A stretch of DNA of 64,000 nucleotides from an uncultured Acetobacteraceae bacterium. GTDB taxonomy: Bacteria > Pseudomonadota > Alphaproteobacteria > Acetobacterales > Acetobacteraceae. Shown here one piece after another: positions 51,899 through 61,189 of the stretch (positions are counted from its first letter, which is position 1; each line of letters starts with the position of its first letter). Under the pieces are notes generated by a model, which saw nothing but the letters and a program-made list of their open reading frames with translations, searched no databases and was not told the DNA's origin. The translations under genes were made by a program, and so were the position numbers. Location: the NCBI GenBank assembly GCA_903895595.1, contig CAITUP010000031.1, forward strand, positions 1 through 64,000. Reading direction: 5' to 3'.

Positions 51899-52591
51899 AT
51901 GCGCACCGGATTACTGGCCAAAAAACTGGGCATGACCCGCATCTTTAAGGATGACGGCACGCATGTTCCAGTGACAGTTCTGCATCTGGATCAGTTGCAG
52001 GTCGTGGCCGCGATGACACAAGAAAAAGACGGCTACACCGCCGTGCAACTCGGTCTGGGCAAGGCCAAGGTCAAAAACGTGACCCAGCCGATGCGCGGCC
52101 ACTTCGCGAAGGCGAAGGTGGAGCCGAAGAAGAAGCTCGTGGAATTCCGCGTCGCTCCCGACGCCCTGCTGGAACCAGGCGCGACCCTGTCGGCGGCCCA
52201 TTTTGCCGTTGGCCAGAAGGTCGATGTATGCGGCACGTCCAAGGGTAAAGGCTTCGCCGGCGGTATGAAGCGCTGGAACTACGCCGGCTTGGAAGCCAGC
52301 CACGGCGTGTCCGCCAGCCATCGTTCGCTGGGTTCGACCGGTAACCGTCAGGATCCCGGCAAAACCTTCAAGAACAAGAAGATGGAAGGCCACCTCGGCG
52401 TGGAGCGTATCACCACGTTGAACCTGGAAGTCGCCGGCATCGACGCGGACAAAGGTCTGCTGATGATTCGCGGTGCCATTCCGGGCGGCAAAAACGGCTA
52501 CGTGCTGGTGCGCGACGCAGTCAAAAAAGCGCGCCCGGCGGACGCCCCCTATCCGGCGGCGCTGCTCGAAGCGCCAGCGGTCGCGGGCTGA
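51899..52591 (+). CDS. rplC: 50S ribosomal protein L3
   Basis: A 230-residue L3, slightly longer than the 209 residues in E. coli because of a C-terminal Ala/Pro-rich tail ([19 protein letters not shown]). The peptidyl-transferase-proximal loop reads [20 protein letters not shown], with the Gln that PrmB methylates in other bacteria. GAGGGA lies upstream of the ATG. It binds early in 50S assembly. Confidence 0.97.
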   Translation: MRTGLLAKKLGMTRIFKDDGTHVPVTVLHLDQLQVVAAMTQEKDGYTAVQLGLGKAKVKNVTQPMRGHFAKAKVEPKKKLVEFRVAPDALLEPGATLSAAHFAVGQKVDVCGTSKGKGFAGGMKRWNYAGLEASHGVSASHRSLGSTGNRQDPGKTFKNKKMEGHLGVERITTLNLEVAGIDADKGLLMIRGAIPGGKNGYVLVRDAVKKARPADAPYPAALLEAPAVAG

Positions 52592-52602
52592 GGACGAGAA
52601 CA

Positions 52603-53238
52603 ATGCAAATCGCAATCACCACGCTCGATCAGGGCAGCGCCGGCGAAGCCGACCTTCCCGACGACATCTTCGCTGTCAGCCCCCGAGCCGACATCATGGC
52701 ACGCGTTGTACACTGGCAATTAGCGAAACGCCGGTCCGGCAATCACAAGGTTAAGGGGATGGCGGAGGTTTCCGGCACCACCAAGAAGCCTTACAAGCAA
52801 AAGGGCACCGGTAACGCTCGTCAGGGTAGCCTGCGCTCGCCGCAGTTTCGCACCGGCGGTGTCGTGCACGGTCCGGTCGTGCGTTCGCACGAATACAGCC
52901 TGAACAAGAAAGTCCGTCGTCTGGGGCTGATCTCCGCGCTGTCGCAGAAGGCGGCCGAGGGCAAGCTGGTCGTGTTGGACGCCGCGGCGGGTTCGCTGAA
53001 GACGGGCGAGTTGGCGAAGAAGCTCAAGGCGCTGGGATGGAAGTCCGCTTTGATCGTGGATCGCGCGGTGGACCAGGATTTCCTGCGCGCCAGCCGCAAC
53101 ATTCCGCATTTCGATCTGCTGCCGACAGTTGGCGCGAATGTCTATGACATTTTGCGGCACGACGTCCTGGCGATCACCACGGCTGGCCTTGCCGGTCTGT
53201 CCGAACGTCTGACGCCAAGCGCGGGAGAAGCGGCATGA
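52603..53238 (+). CDS. rplD: 50S ribosomal protein L4
   Basis: A 211-residue L4 that lines the exit tunnel. Its extended loop is [20 protein letters not shown], conserved in all bacteria and a site of macrolide-resistance mutations. In E. coli L4 also represses the S10 operon; no matching leader is seen before rpsJ here. It overlaps rplW by 4 nt (ATGA). Confidence 0.97.
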   Translation: MQIAITTLDQGSAGEADLPDDIFAVSPRADIMARVVHWQLAKRRSGNHKVKGMAEVSGTTKKPYKQKGTGNARQGSLRSPQFRTGGVVHGPVVRSHEYSLNKKVRRLGLISALSQKAAEGKLVVLDAAAGSLKTGELAKKLKALGWKSALIVDRAVDQDFLRASRNIPHFDLLPTVGANVYDILRHDVLAITTAGLAGLSERLTPSAGEAA

Positions 53239-53564
53239 GCGAGACGGTCAAAAAGCGCAAGCCGGTGCTGTCGCGCGAGGCGATGTACGAGATCATCCGC
53301 CGCCCGATCATCACCGAAAAGGCGACGATCCTGTCCGAACAGAACCAGTTCGTGTTCCAGGTCGCGATCGATGCGACCAAGCCCGAGATCAGAACGGCGG
53401 TCGAAACCCTGTTCAACGTTAAGGTCGAAGGCGTGAACACGCTGATCCAGAAGGGCAAGACCAAGCGCTTCAAGGGCCGGCCGGGCGTTCGGTCCGACGT
53501 CAAGAAAGCCTTCGTCCTGCTGGCGGCCGGTCAGTCGATCGATTTCACCACCGGCCTCTCATAA
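53235..53564 (+). CDS. rplW: 50S ribosomal protein L23
   Basis: A 109-residue L23, the exit-tunnel protein that docks trigger factor and SRP. It has [40 protein letters not shown] and an end [15 protein letters not shown]. It is about nine residues longer at the N-terminus than E. coli L23. The start overlaps the rplD stop. Confidence 0.97.
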   Translation: MSETVKKRKPVLSREAMYEIIRRPIITEKATILSEQNQFVFQVAIDATKPEIRTAVETLFNVKVEGVNTLIQKGKTKRFKGRPGVRSDVKKAFVLLAAGQSIDFTTGLS

Positions 53565-53576
53565 GGCGCACGCGAG

Positions 53577-54407
53577 ATGGCACTGAGACAATTCAATCCG
53601 GTCACCCCCAGCCTTCGCGGCACGGTGTTGATCGATCGTTCCGATCTGTGGAAGGGCAAGCCCGTCAAGGGTCTGACCGAAGGTCAGCACAGCCACGGTG
53701 GCCGTAACAACCATGGCCGTATCACGACCCGGTTCCGGGGCGGCGGACACAAGCAAGCCTACCGCGTGGTGGACTTCAAGCGTCGCAAATTCGACGTGCC
53801 GGCCGTTGTCGAACGCCTGGAATACGATCCGAACCGCACGGCGTTCATTGCGCTGCTCAAGTACCAGGACGGCGAGTTGGCCTATATCCTGGCGCCGCAG
53901 CGTCTGAAGGTTGGCGATTCCGTGATTGCCGGCGCCCGCGCCGACATCAAGCCGGGTAATGCGATGCCGCTGGGTGCCATCCCGGTCGGGACAATCATCC
54001 ACAACATCGAGATGAAGCTCGGTGCCGGCGGCAAGATCGCGCGGTCCGCTGGGACATACGCACAGTTGGTCGGCAAAGACGCCGGGTACGCGCAGATCAA
54101 GCTGATGTCCGGCGAACTCCGTATGGTGCGGGCCGAGTGCATGGCCAGCATCGGCGCGGTGTCCAACCCGGACAACATGAACCAGAAGATCGGCAAGGCC
54201 GGTCGTATGCGCTGGTTGGGCTTCCGTCCTCACAACCGCGGTGTCGTCATGAACCCGGTCGATCACCCGCACGGCGGTGGCGAAGGCCGCACCTCGGGTG
54301 GCCGTCATCCGGTCACGCCGTGGGGTCTGCCGACGAAGGGCTACAAGACGCGCACCAACAAGCGGACGGATAGTTTGATCATCCGCCGCCGCAACAAGGG
54401 TAAATAA
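53577..54407 (+). CDS. rplB: 50S ribosomal protein L2
   Basis: A 276-residue L2. It has [20 protein letters not shown] and the C-terminal [20 protein letters not shown] with the conserved His near the peptidyl-transferase centre. Length and sequence are ordinary. It is followed after 1 nt by rpsS. Confidence 0.98.
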   Translation: MALRQFNPVTPSLRGTVLIDRSDLWKGKPVKGLTEGQHSHGGRNNHGRITTRFRGGGHKQAYRVVDFKRRKFDVPAVVERLEYDPNRTAFIALLKYQDGELAYILAPQRLKVGDSVIAGARADIKPGNAMPLGAIPVGTIIHNIEMKLGAGGKIARSAGTYAQLVGKDAGYAQIKLMSGELRMVRAECMASIGAVSNPDNMNQKIGKAGRMRWLGFRPHNRGVVMNPVDHPHGGGEGRTSGGRHPVTPWGLPTKGYKTRTNKRTDSLIIRRRNKGK

Positions 54408-54408
54408 G

Positions 54409-54687
54409 ATGGCGCGTTCCGTCTGGAAGGGTCCGTTCGTCGACGGTTACCTGCTGAACAAGGCCGAAGCGTCGCGGGCGTCGGGCCGCAACGAGATCAT
54501 CAAGATCTGGTCGCGCCGCTCGACAATTCTGCCGCAGTTCGTCGGTCTGACTTTCGGCGTCTACAACGGCCACAAGTTCCTGCCCGTGCAGGTGAACGAA
54601 AACATGGTCGGCCATAAATTCGGCGAATTCTCGCCAACCCGGACCTTTACCGGGCACTCGGCCGACAAGAAGGCGAAGCGGGGCTGA
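54409..54687 (+). CDS. rpsS: 30S ribosomal protein S19
   Basis: A 92-residue S19 that binds the A-site finger with S13. It has [40 protein letters not shown] and [20 protein letters not shown]. Ordinary in length. One nucleotide separates it from each neighbour, so translation is tightly coupled. Confidence 0.98.
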   Translation: MARSVWKGPFVDGYLLNKAEASRASGRNEIIKIWSRRSTILPQFVGLTFGVYNGHKFLPVQVNENMVGHKFGEFSPTRTFTGHSADKKAKRG

Positions 54688-54688
54688 C

Positions 54689-55078
54689 ATGAGCAAGCCA
54701 AACACACCGCGCGCGCTCGCGGATACCGAGGCTCAGGCCATCGTTAGCAACCTGCGGGTCAGCCCGCGCAAGCTGAATCTGGTCGCCGCGATGATCCGCA
54801 ATCTGCCCGCGCAAAAGGCCGTCGCCACGCTGACGTTCAGCAAGCGCCGCATCGCGCAGCAGGTCAAAAAGGGCCTGGAAAGCGCGATCGCCAATGCCGA
54901 AAACAACCATCAGCTCGATGTCGACCGTCTGGTCGTCTCCCGCGCCGAGGTCGGTCGTTCGGTGGTGATGCGCCGTTTCCATGCGCGTGGCCGCGGTCGC
55001 GCCGCACGCATCGAAAAATGGTTCAGCCATTTGAAGATCGTCGTCGCCGAACGCGCCCAGGAAGAGGAGGCCGCATAA
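54689..55078 (+). CDS. rplV: 50S ribosomal protein L22
   Basis: A 129-residue L22. The tunnel beta-hairpin is [20 protein letters not shown]; the core is [20 protein letters not shown]. An N-terminal extension of about 15 residues ([15 protein letters not shown]) precedes the usual start of the fold, longer than in E. coli but common in alphaproteobacteria. Confidence 0.97.
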   Translation: MSKPNTPRALADTEAQAIVSNLRVSPRKLNLVAAMIRNLPAQKAVATLTFSKRRIAQQVKKGLESAIANAENNHQLDVDRLVVSRAEVGRSVVMRRFHARGRGRAARIEKWFSHLKIVVAERAQEEEAA

Positions 55079-55079
55079 T

Positions 55080-55757
55080 ATGGGTCACAAAGTAAACCCG
55101 ATCGGTCTGCGCCTCGGCATCAACCGGACCTGGGACAGCCGCTGGTTCGCCGGCAAGGATTACGCCAATCTGCTGCATGCCGACGTCGCGCTGCGCGCGC
55201 ATCTTCGGAAGAAGCTGCATGGTGCCGGCGTGTCCCGCGTGGTGATCGAACGTCCGGCCAAAAAGCCGCGCGTTACGATTTATGCCGCGCGTCCCGGCGT
55301 GGTTATCGGCAAGAAGGGCCAGGACATCGAGACCTTGAAGAAGGATCTCACCAAGATGGCCAAGGCTGAGGTGTCGCTGAACATCGTCGAAATCCGCAAG
55401 CCGGAAATCGATGCGACGCTGGTGGCCGAGAACATCGCGCAGCAGCTCGAACGCCGCGTTGCTTTCCGTCGTGCCATGAAGCGTGCGGTGCAGTCCGCGA
55501 TGCGTTTGGGCGCCCAAGGCATCCGGATCAACTGCGGCGGCCGTCTTGGCGGCGCGGAAATTGCCCGCGTGGAATGGTATCGCGAAGGTCGCGTGCCCCT
55601 GCACACGCTGCGTGCCGACATCGATTTCGGTGTGGCGACGGCGAAGACGACATACGGCACCTGCGGCGTAAAAGTCTGGGTGTTTAAGGGCGAGATTCTC
55701 GCGCACGATCCGATGGCGCAAGACAAGCGCGCCGCGGAACAGGCTCCTCAGAGGTAG
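55080..55757 (+). CDS. rpsC: 30S ribosomal protein S3
   Basis: A 225-residue S3. The KH domain has [20 protein letters not shown]; the start [20 protein letters not shown] and the C-terminal [20 protein letters not shown] are standard. It helps form the mRNA entry channel and helicase activity with S4 and S5. It lies one base after rplV. Confidence 0.98.
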   Translation: MGHKVNPIGLRLGINRTWDSRWFAGKDYANLLHADVALRAHLRKKLHGAGVSRVVIERPAKKPRVTIYAARPGVVIGKKGQDIETLKKDLTKMAKAEVSLNIVEIRKPEIDATLVAENIAQQLERRVAFRRAMKRAVQSAMRLGAQGIRINCGGRLGGAEIARVEWYREGRVPLHTLRADIDFGVATAKTTYGTCGVKVWVFKGEILAHDPMAQDKRAAEQAPQR

Positions 55758-55764
55758 ATGGTCG

Positions 55765-56181
55765 ATGCTGTCCCCCAAGCGCACTAAATACCGCAAGCAG
55801 CACAAGGGCCGCATTCATGGCGCGTCCAAGGCTGGCACGTCGTTGAACTTCGGCGCCTATGGCTTGAAGGCCCTGGAACCCGAACGCATCACCGCGCGGC
55901 AGATCGAATCCGCTCGTCGCGCCATCACGCGCGCCATGCGCCGTGCCGGTCGCGTGTGGATCCGGATTTTTCCGGATGTGCCGGTCTCCACGAAGCCGGC
56001 CGAAGTCCGCATGGGCTCCGGCAAGGGTTCGCCGGAGTTCTGGGTGGCGCGCGTTGCCCCCGGCCGCATCATGTTCGAGATCGACGGCGTTCCCGCCGAA
56101 TTGGCGAAAACCGCCTTGACGCTGGGCGCGGCCAAGCTGCCGATCAAGACCAAATTCATCGCCCGTATCGGAGACGCCTGA
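55765..56181 (+). CDS. rplP: 50S ribosomal protein L16
   Basis: A 138-residue L16. It has [20 protein letters not shown], then [20 protein letters not shown] and [20 protein letters not shown]. The Arg in the latter region is the site hydroxylated by YcfD-type enzymes in some bacteria. Ordinary length; it contacts the A-site tRNA elbow. Confidence 0.98.
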   Translation: MLSPKRTKYRKQHKGRIHGASKAGTSLNFGAYGLKALEPERITARQIESARRAITRAMRRAGRVWIRIFPDVPVSTKPAEVRMGSGKGSPEFWVARVAPGRIMFEIDGVPAELAKTALTLGAAKLPIKTKFIARIGDA

Positions 56182-56182
56182 T

Positions 56183-56407
56183 ATGGCCAAGTCGGTGCAA
56201 AACAAGGCGAACGACGTACGCACGAAGACGCCGGACGAGTTGGCGGCGCTGCTGCTGGATCTCCGGAAGGAGCAGTTCAATCTGCGCTTCCAGCGTGCGG
56301 CGGGACAAAATGAGGGCATCGCCCGCGTCAAGCAGGTGCGGCGTGAGATTGCCCGTGTGAAAACCATTGCGGCGGAGAAGCACGCTTCTCCCGCCACGCA
56401 GTCTTAA
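56183..56407 (+). CDS. rpmC: 50S ribosomal protein L29
   Basis: A 74-residue L29, two long helices: RTKTPDELAALLLDLRKEQF and NEGIARVKQVRREIARVKTI. The N-terminal extension and Ala/Ser-rich tail make it about ten residues longer than the E. coli protein. It sits near the tunnel exit beside L23. One base after rplP. Confidence 0.96.
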   Translation: MAKSVQNKANDVRTKTPDELAALLLDLRKEQFNLRFQRAAGQNEGIARVKQVRREIARVKTIAAEKHASPATQS

Positions 56408-56419
56408 GGAGCCAGGTCG

Positions 56420-56695
56420 ATGCCAAGGCGCGTCCTGACCGGACGGGTGACGAGCGACAAGATGGACAAGACCGTCACGGTTCTTGTCGATCGCCGCGTG
56501 ATGCACCCGCTGTACAAGAAGTTCATCCGTCGCTCGAAGAAATACGCGGCGCATGACGAAGAGAACACCTGCAAGATCGGCGACTCGGTTCGTATCGAGG
56601 AATGCCGTCCGATCAGCAAGCGCAAGACATGGCTGGTGATCGAGCGCAACGGTACGCCGTTGGCCGAGAATGCGGCTGAAGGAGTTGCGGCATGA
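56420..56695 (+). CDS. rpsQ: 30S ribosomal protein S17
   Basis: A 91-residue S17, an OB-fold 16S rRNA binder. It has [40 protein letters not shown], and [20 protein letters not shown]. Ordinary, with a short C-terminal extension. Its stop overlaps the rplN start by four bases (ATGA). Confidence 0.97.
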   Translation: MPRRVLTGRVTSDKMDKTVTVLVDRRVMHPLYKKFIRRSKKYAAHDEENTCKIGDSVRIEECRPISKRKTWLVIERNGTPLAENAAEGVAA

Positions 56696-57060
56696 TCGCG
56701 GTTGAAGCCAATCTCGAAGTTGCCGACAATTCCGGCGCGCGTCGCGTCCAGTGCATCAAGGTGCTGGGCGGCTCCAAGCGTAAGACCGCGTCGGTCGGCG
56801 ATGTGATCGTTGTGTCGATCAAGGAAGCCATTCCTCGCGGCAAAGTTAAGAAGGGCGACGTTCATCAAGCAGTGATCGTGCGCACGTCCTATCCCGTTCG
56901 TCGCGCCGATGGCTCCGCGATCCGCTTCGACCGCAACGCGGCCGTGCTGATCAACAAGCAGCAGGAGCCGATCGGCACCCGTATCTTTGGGCCGGTGGTG
57001 CGTGAACTGCGTGGACGCAAGTTCATGAAGATCATCAGCCTTGCGCCGGAGGTGTTGTAA
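56692..57060 (+). CDS. rplN: 50S ribosomal protein L14
   Basis: The 122-residue L14, which bridges to the 30S subunit and binds RsfS. It has [40 protein letters not shown] and [20 protein letters not shown]. Textbook length. It overlaps both neighbours: rpsQ by 4 nt and rplX by 1 nt (TAATG). Confidence 0.98.
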   Translation: MIAVEANLEVADNSGARRVQCIKVLGGSKRKTASVGDVIVVSIKEAIPRGKVKKGDVHQAVIVRTSYPVRRADGSAIRFDRNAAVLINKQQEPIGTRIFGPVVRELRGRKFMKIISLAPEVL

Positions 57061-57380
57061 TGGCCGCGCGTATTCGTAAAGGCGACACCGTTGTGGTGAT
57101 CGCGGGCGCCAGCAAGGGTCGCCGGGGCGAAGTGCTGCGGGTGATCCCGCGGGACAACCGCGCTGTCGTGCAGGGTGTGGCGTTGGCGACACATCACGTG
57201 AAGCCGACCAGCATGGAACAGGCCGGTGGCATCCAGACGCGCGAAGCGGCGGTGCACTTGTCCAATCTGATGTTGATCGATCCGAAAAGCGAGAAGCCGA
57301 CCAAGGTCGGGTTTCGTGTCCTGGAAGACGGTCGCAAGGTTCGCGTCGCCAAGGCGACCGGCGACGTGATCGAAAGCTGA
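57060..57380 (+). CDS. rplX: 50S ribosomal protein L24
   Basis: A 106-residue L24, one of the two assembly initiators of the 50S subunit. The KOW motif is [20 protein letters not shown]. Then comes [20 protein letters not shown] and the end of the fold [20 protein letters not shown]. Ordinary. Confidence 0.97.
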   Translation: MAARIRKGDTVVVIAGASKGRRGEVLRVIPRDNRAVVQGVALATHHVKPTSMEQAGGIQTREAAVHLSNLMLIDPKSEKPTKVGFRVLEDGRKVRVAKATGDVIES

Positions 57381-57390
57381 GGCGAGTATC

Positions 57391-58104
57391 ATGAGCGGAA
57401 CAAAGAACGCAAAGGGCGGCAAGCCCGGCGCGAAGGGCGCTAAAACCGCCGGCGGACGCGGTGGCGGTCAGGGTGCGGCTCCGCCGACCCGCGAGGCGCG
57501 TCGTGCGGCACGCGATTCGCAGACGGCCGGTGCCGACGAAAACCCGCTGGCCTCCCCCGGCGAAACGCCGCGGATGAAGCAGCGGTATCTGTCGGAGATA
57601 CGGGCGAAATTGCAGGCGGAGTTCGGCTACAAGAACCCGATGCAGGTTCCCAAGCTCGACAAGATCGTCATCAATATGGGCGTTGGCGAAGCCACGGGCG
57701 ACCAGAAGAAGCTGGACGCCGCGGTGTCGGAGTTAATGGCCATCGCGGGGCAGCGGCCGGTGAAAACGGTGGCGAAGAAAGCGATCGCCGGCTTTAAGAT
57801 CCGCAAGGGTCTGCCGATCGGCTGCAAAGTCACGCTGCGTGCGGCGCGTATGTATGAGTTCATGGATCGCTTGGTCACCATTGCTCTGCCGCGCGTTCGC
57901 GATTTCCGTGGGATCACTGGTAAGGGCTTCGATGGCCGTGGCAACTTCGCCATGGGCGTCAAGGAGCAGATCATCTTCCCGGAAATCAATTACGACCGGG
58001 TGGAATCGATCCGCGGGATGGACATTCAGTTCGTCACCTCGGCGAAGACCGATGCCGAAGCGAAGGCGCTGCTCAAAGCGTTCGATCTGCCTTTCGCGAG
58101 TTAA
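57391..58104 (+). CDS. rplE: 50S ribosomal protein L5 with long N-terminal extension
   Basis: The conserved L5 fold starts at [20 protein letters not shown] (residue 62) and runs to the end [11 protein letters not shown], 176 residues as expected, with [20 protein letters not shown] and [20 protein letters not shown]. Before it comes an in-frame, Lys/Gly/Ala-rich stretch of 61 residues ([20 protein letters not shown]...). The first ATG at 57391 has GAGGCGAG just upstream, whereas the internal ATG at 57574 has no clear ribosome binding site. So the extension is probably translated. It resembles disordered rRNA-binding tails. L5 binds 5S rRNA. Confidence 0.95.
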   Translation: MSGTKNAKGGKPGAKGAKTAGGRGGGQGAAPPTREARRAARDSQTAGADENPLASPGETPRMKQRYLSEIRAKLQAEFGYKNPMQVPKLDKIVINMGVGEATGDQKKLDAAVSELMAIAGQRPVKTVAKKAIAGFKIRKGLPIGCKVTLRAARMYEFMDRLVTIALPRVRDFRGITGKGFDGRGNFAMGVKEQIIFPEINYDRVESIRGMDIQFVTSAKTDAEAKALLKAFDLPFAS

Positions 58105-58176
58105 CAGGTTTTTTTGGAAAACCGTCGCACCTTCGGACACGCCGAAGGCCGACAGGTTCCGGAGGTAAAAGACAGG

Positions 58177-58482
58177 ATGGCCAAAGTATCTCAGGTCAAC
58201 CGGAATGCCATGCGGGAGCGTATGGCGAAACGCGACAAGTCCAAGCGCGCCGCGCTGAAGGATGTGTTGATGGACCGCACCCTGCCGGTTGAGGACCGTT
58301 TTAACGCGTCGCTCAAACTGGCGCAGCTGCCGCGCAATGGCGCGGCCGTTCGGGTGCGCCTGCGTTGCGAAATGACGGGCCGTTCTCGCGGGAATTACCG
58401 CAAGTTCAAGCTTTGCCGTATCGCGCTTCGTGACATGGCCAGCTCGGGGCAAATCCCGGGCATGGTCAAGGCCAGCTGGTAA
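58177..58482 (+). CDS. rpsN: 30S ribosomal protein S14 (zinc-free form)
   Basis: A 101-residue S14 of the long, zinc-independent type: it lacks the two C-x-x-C pairs and has [20 protein letters not shown] with Cys too far apart for a zinc ribbon. It begins [23 protein letters not shown] 58177 follows GGAGG (58161-58165) and GACAGG; the 21 residues before it in the track are unsupported. Confidence 0.97.
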   Translation: MAKVSQVNRNAMRERMAKRDKSKRAALKDVLMDRTLPVEDRFNASLKLAQLPRNGAAVRVRLRCEMTGRSRGNYRKFKLCRIALRDMASSGQIPGMVKASW

Positions 58483-58497
58483 GGAGGGCCCAGATCT

Positions 58498-58896
58498 ATG
58501 TCGCTTTCCGATCCCTTGGGCGATATGCTGACACGCATCCGTAACGCGCAACGCGCGCGTCACGCGACGTGTTCATCGCCCGCGTCTCAACTGCGCGCGA
58601 ACGTGCTCGGTGTGCTGAAGCGCGAAGGCTTCATCCGCGGCTATGAAGCCACGGAACTGCGCCCCGGCGTTTCGCAAATCCGTATCGAGTTGAAGTACAA
58701 CGAAGGCGAGCCCGTCATCAAGGAGATCACGCGCATCTCCAAGCCGGGCCGGCGCGTTTACTCGAAGATCAAGGAACTGCCGCGGGTCTATGCTGGCCTG
58801 GGTATTTCCATCCTGTCGACGCCGCGTGGCGTCATGAGCGATGCCGAGGCCCGCGCTGCCAATGTTGGCGGCGAAGTCCTCTGCCGCGTGTTCTGA
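58498..58896 (+). CDS. rpsH: 30S ribosomal protein S8
   Basis: A 132-residue S8. It has [40 protein letters not shown] and [20 protein letters not shown] ahead of the C-terminal GGEVLCRVF. In E. coli S8 represses the spc operon by binding near rplE; no such element was identified here. AAGGAGGG precedes the ATG. Confidence 0.98.
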   Translation: MSLSDPLGDMLTRIRNAQRARHATCSSPASQLRANVLGVLKREGFIRGYEATELRPGVSQIRIELKYNEGEPVIKEITRISKPGRRVYSKIKELPRVYAGLGISILSTPRGVMSDAEARAANVGGEVLCRVF

Positions 58897-58909
58897 TGGA
58901 GAGCCGCGA

Positions 58910-59443
58910 ATGTCGCGCGTAGGCAAATATCCCGTGGAGATCCCGGCCGGCGTCCAAGTGGCGATCGCCGGGGGCATTCTCTCCGCCAAAGGCAAGCTGG
59001 GCGAGCTTAAGTTGGCGTTGACCGATCAGGTCGACGCCACCGTGGAAGGCAACCGCGTCAGCGTCGCGCCCCGATCCAAGGAGTCCCAGTCGCGGATGAT
59101 GTGGGGTACCACACGCGCCTTGATCCAAAATATGGTTAAGGGCGTGTCCGACGGTTACAGCAAGACGCTGGAAATCACCGGCACCGGTTATCGCGCCGCG
59201 GTTCAGGGCCCGAACCTGGAAATCAACCTGGGTTTTTCGCATCCTGTGATCTATCCGGTCCCGGCCGGCATCAAGATCAGCTGCGAGCGGCCCACGTCGA
59301 TCAAGGTCGAAGGCGTGGACAAGCGTCTCGTCGGTCAGGTCGCGTCGGAAATTCGCGCGTTCCGTCCGCCCGAACCCTATAAGGGCAAGGGTGCGCGGTA
59401 CTCGGATGAGGTCATCCGGCGCAAGGAAGGCAAGAAGAAGTAA
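58910..59443 (+). CDS. rplF: 50S ribosomal protein L6
   Basis: A 177-residue L6. It starts [20 protein letters not shown] and contains [20 protein letters not shown] and [20 protein letters not shown], the two-fold repeated domain seen in all L6 proteins. I use ATG 58910 (after GGAGAGCC), not the track start at 58841, which lies inside rpsH. Confidence 0.97.
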   Translation: MSRVGKYPVEIPAGVQVAIAGGILSAKGKLGELKLALTDQVDATVEGNRVSVAPRSKESQSRMMWGTTRALIQNMVKGVSDGYSKTLEITGTGYRAAVQGPNLEINLGFSHPVIYPVPAGIKISCERPTSIKVEGVDKRLVGQVASEIRAFRPPEPYKGKGARYSDEVIRRKEGKKK

Positions 59444-59444
59444 C

Positions 59445-59807
59445 ATGAGCGCCACGCAAGATCTCCGGGACCGCCGGCGCAGCCGTCTGCGGTACCAGCT
59501 TCGGGTCAAATCCAACGGGCGTCCGCGCCTGTCGGTCTTCCGCTCGGGCAAGAACATCTACGCTCAGATCATCGACGACAGCCAAGGCCGGACGCTCGCG
59601 TCCGCTTCTTCGCTGGACAAGGATCTGCGCGCGGCCATTGCCACCGGGGCCGACAAAGCCGCCGCTACGGCGGTGGGCAAGCTGGTCGCCGAACGGGCGC
59701 TCGCCGCTGGGGTCACCCAGGTCGTGTTCGACCGCGGTGCTTATCTGTATCACGGCCGCGTTAAGGCGCTGGCCGAGGCCGCCCGCGAAGGCGGGCTGGA
59801 CTTCTAG
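59445..59807 (+). CDS. rplR: 50S ribosomal protein L18
   Basis: A 120-residue L18, a 5S rRNA binder. It has [40 protein letters not shown] and [23 protein letters not shown] 59445 lies one base after the rplF stop with AAGGAAGG upstream; the track start lies inside rplF. Confidence 0.97.
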   Translation: MSATQDLRDRRRSRLRYQLRVKSNGRPRLSVFRSGKNIYAQIIDDSQGRTLASASSLDKDLRAAIATGADKAAATAVGKLVAERALAAGVTQVVFDRGAYLYHGRVKALAEAAREGGLDF

Positions 59808-59821
59808 GGGAATGCAAGCAA

Positions 59822-60412
59822 ATGGCACGTGAACCTAGGGAAGGCGGCGGTCGCGGTGGGCGCGAGCGGGAACGCGAGCGCGAAGCCGACGACGGCATCA
59901 TCGACAAGCTGGTCACCATCAATCGCGTCGCGAAAGTGGTGAAGGGCGGGCGTCGCTTCGCGTTTGCCGCACTCGTTGTCGTGGGCGATCAGAAAGGCCG
60001 CGTCGGCTACGGCGCCGGCAAGGCGCGCGAAGTGCCGGAAGCGATCCGCAAGGCGACCGAACGTGCCAAGCGCGGCATGATCCGGGTGCCGATGAAGGAA
60101 GGCCGCACGCTGCATCACGATGTTACCGGTGACTTCGGCGCCGGCAGCGTGATCCTGCGTTCCGCCACGGCCGGCACGGGCATCATCGCCGGTGGCCCGC
60201 TGCGCGCGGTGTTCGAATCTCTTGGGATCGGCGACGTCGTCGCGAAGAGCCTGGGCAGCCGCAACCCGCATAACATGGTGAAGGCCGCCTTCGCTGCGTT
60301 GCAGAAGTGTGCCAGCCCACGTTCGGTTGCGACTCGCCGCGGCAAGAAGGTCTCCGACCTGTTCCCGCGCCGCGACTCGGCGCCTGCTACGGAGGCTGCG
60401 GCCAATGCCTAA
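59822..60412 (+). CDS. rpsE: 30S ribosomal protein S5 with charged N-terminal extension
   Basis: A 196-residue S5, about 30 longer than in E. coli. The extra parts are an Arg/Glu-rich start ([14 protein letters not shown]) and a C-terminal Ala-rich tail ([14 protein letters not shown]). The core is [20 protein letters not shown] and [20 protein letters not shown], then [21 protein letters not shown]5 guards translational accuracy and the mRNA entry site. Its 3' end overlaps rpmD by 8 nt. Confidence 0.97.
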   Translation: MAREPREGGGRGGREREREREADDGIIDKLVTINRVAKVVKGGRRFAFAALVVVGDQKGRVGYGAGKAREVPEAIRKATERAKRGMIRVPMKEGRTLHHDVTGDFGAGSVILRSATAGTGIIAGGPLRAVFESLGIGDVVAKSLGSRNPHNMVKAAFAALQKCASPRSVATRRGKKVSDLFPRRDSAPATEAAANA

Positions 60413-60587
60413 GATCCGCGTTACGAAGATCGCCTCTCATTTGGGCCGCAAACCCGGTCAGCACGCAACGCTGATCGGTCTGGGCCTGAACAAAATACGG
60501 AGCACGCGCGAGTTGGAGGATACGCCTTCGATCCGCGGCATGATCCGCAAAGTTGCCCACCTGATCAAGGTGGAGGAGCTTTCCTAA
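60405..60587 (+). CDS. rpmD: 50S ribosomal protein L30
   Basis: A 60-residue L30 ([40 protein letters not shown]). It starts at ATG 60405 inside the last codons of rpsE; GGAGGCTGCGG supplies a ribosome binding site. The track's 32 extra residues read through rpsE in another frame and are rejected. Confidence 0.96.
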   Translation: MPKIRVTKIASHLGRKPGQHATLIGLGLNKIRSTRELEDTPSIRGMIRKVAHLIKVEELS

Positions 60588-60588
60588 G

Positions 60589-61071
60589 ATGAACCTGAAC
60601 GAACTGCGGGATAATCCCGGCGCGCGCCTGAAGTTTAAGCGTCTTGGACGCGGCATCGGCTCGGGCAAAGGCAAAACCTCTGGCAAGGGCGTCAAGGGCC
60701 AGAAGGCGCGCGAAGGCGTGTCCCTGAATGGCTTCGAAGGCGGTCAGTTGCCCATCTATCGCCGGCTTCCGAAGCGCGGGTTCCACAACCTGTTCCGTAA
60801 GGAATACGCGCCGGTGAACCTGGGCACGCTCGACGCCGCGATTGCAGCGGGTAAGGTCGATGGGTCTCAGCCCATCACCGAAGCCACGCTGATCGGCGCC
60901 GGTTTGGCGCATGGCGGTCTGCATGGCGTGCGGCTGCTGGCGAACGGATCGATCACCCGAGCGATCACCATCACTGTGTCGGGGGCTTCGGCTACGGCGC
61001 GGGCGGCGGTGGAAGCGGCCGGTGGCACGATTACGACAACGGTCGCGGTCGCGGCACCCGCCGAAGCCTAA
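60589..61071 (+). CDS. rplO: 50S ribosomal protein L15
   Basis: A 160-residue L15. The glycine-rich basic N-terminus [20 protein letters not shown] threads into the 23S r[23 protein letters not shown] and the C-terminal lobe [20 protein letters not shown] follow. Ordinary, with a short Ala-rich tail. It lies one base after rpmD and is followed by a terminator-like hairpin before secY. Confidence 0.97.
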   Translation: MNLNELRDNPGARLKFKRLGRGIGSGKGKTSGKGVKGQKAREGVSLNGFEGGQLPIYRRLPKRGFHNLFRKEYAPVNLGTLDAAIAAGKVDGSQPITEATLIGAGLAHGGLHGVRLLANGSITRAITITVSGASATARAAVEAAGGTITTTVAVAAPAEA

Positions 61072-61095
61072 GGGGTCGCCGACCGATAAACGTCC

Positions 61096-61128
61096 AAAGG
61101 CACAGCGGATCGCATCCCTGTGCCTTTT
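61096..61128 (+). terminator. Terminator-like hairpin between rplO and secY
   Basis: AAAGGCACAG (61096-61105) pairs perfectly with CTGTGCCTTT (61118-61127), 10 bp, loop 12 nt, followed by T-rich TTTTGCGTCTCTTG. It should cause at least partial termination, lowering secY-adk expression below that of the ribosomal genes. Confidence 0.65.
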
Positions 61129-61150
61129 GCGTCTCTTGCGCTACATATCG

Positions 61151-61176
61151 CCTGAGCGGAAAATAGCGCGCTCAGG
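61151..61176 (+). promoter_or_regulatory. Hairpin at the secY ribosome binding site
   Basis: CCTGAGCG (61151-61158) pairs perfectly with CGCTCAGG (61169-61176). The 3' arm runs into ATAGGG, the presumed Shine-Dalgarno sequence, 13 nt before the ATG. It could limit secY initiation. Confidence 0.5.
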
Positions 61177-61189
61177 ATAGGGACATCAG

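Noticed and set aside
57574-58104. L5 starting at the internal ATG
   Set aside because: This gives the standard length but has no visible ribosome binding site, while the ATG at 57391 does. Kept as the alternative in the L5 entry.
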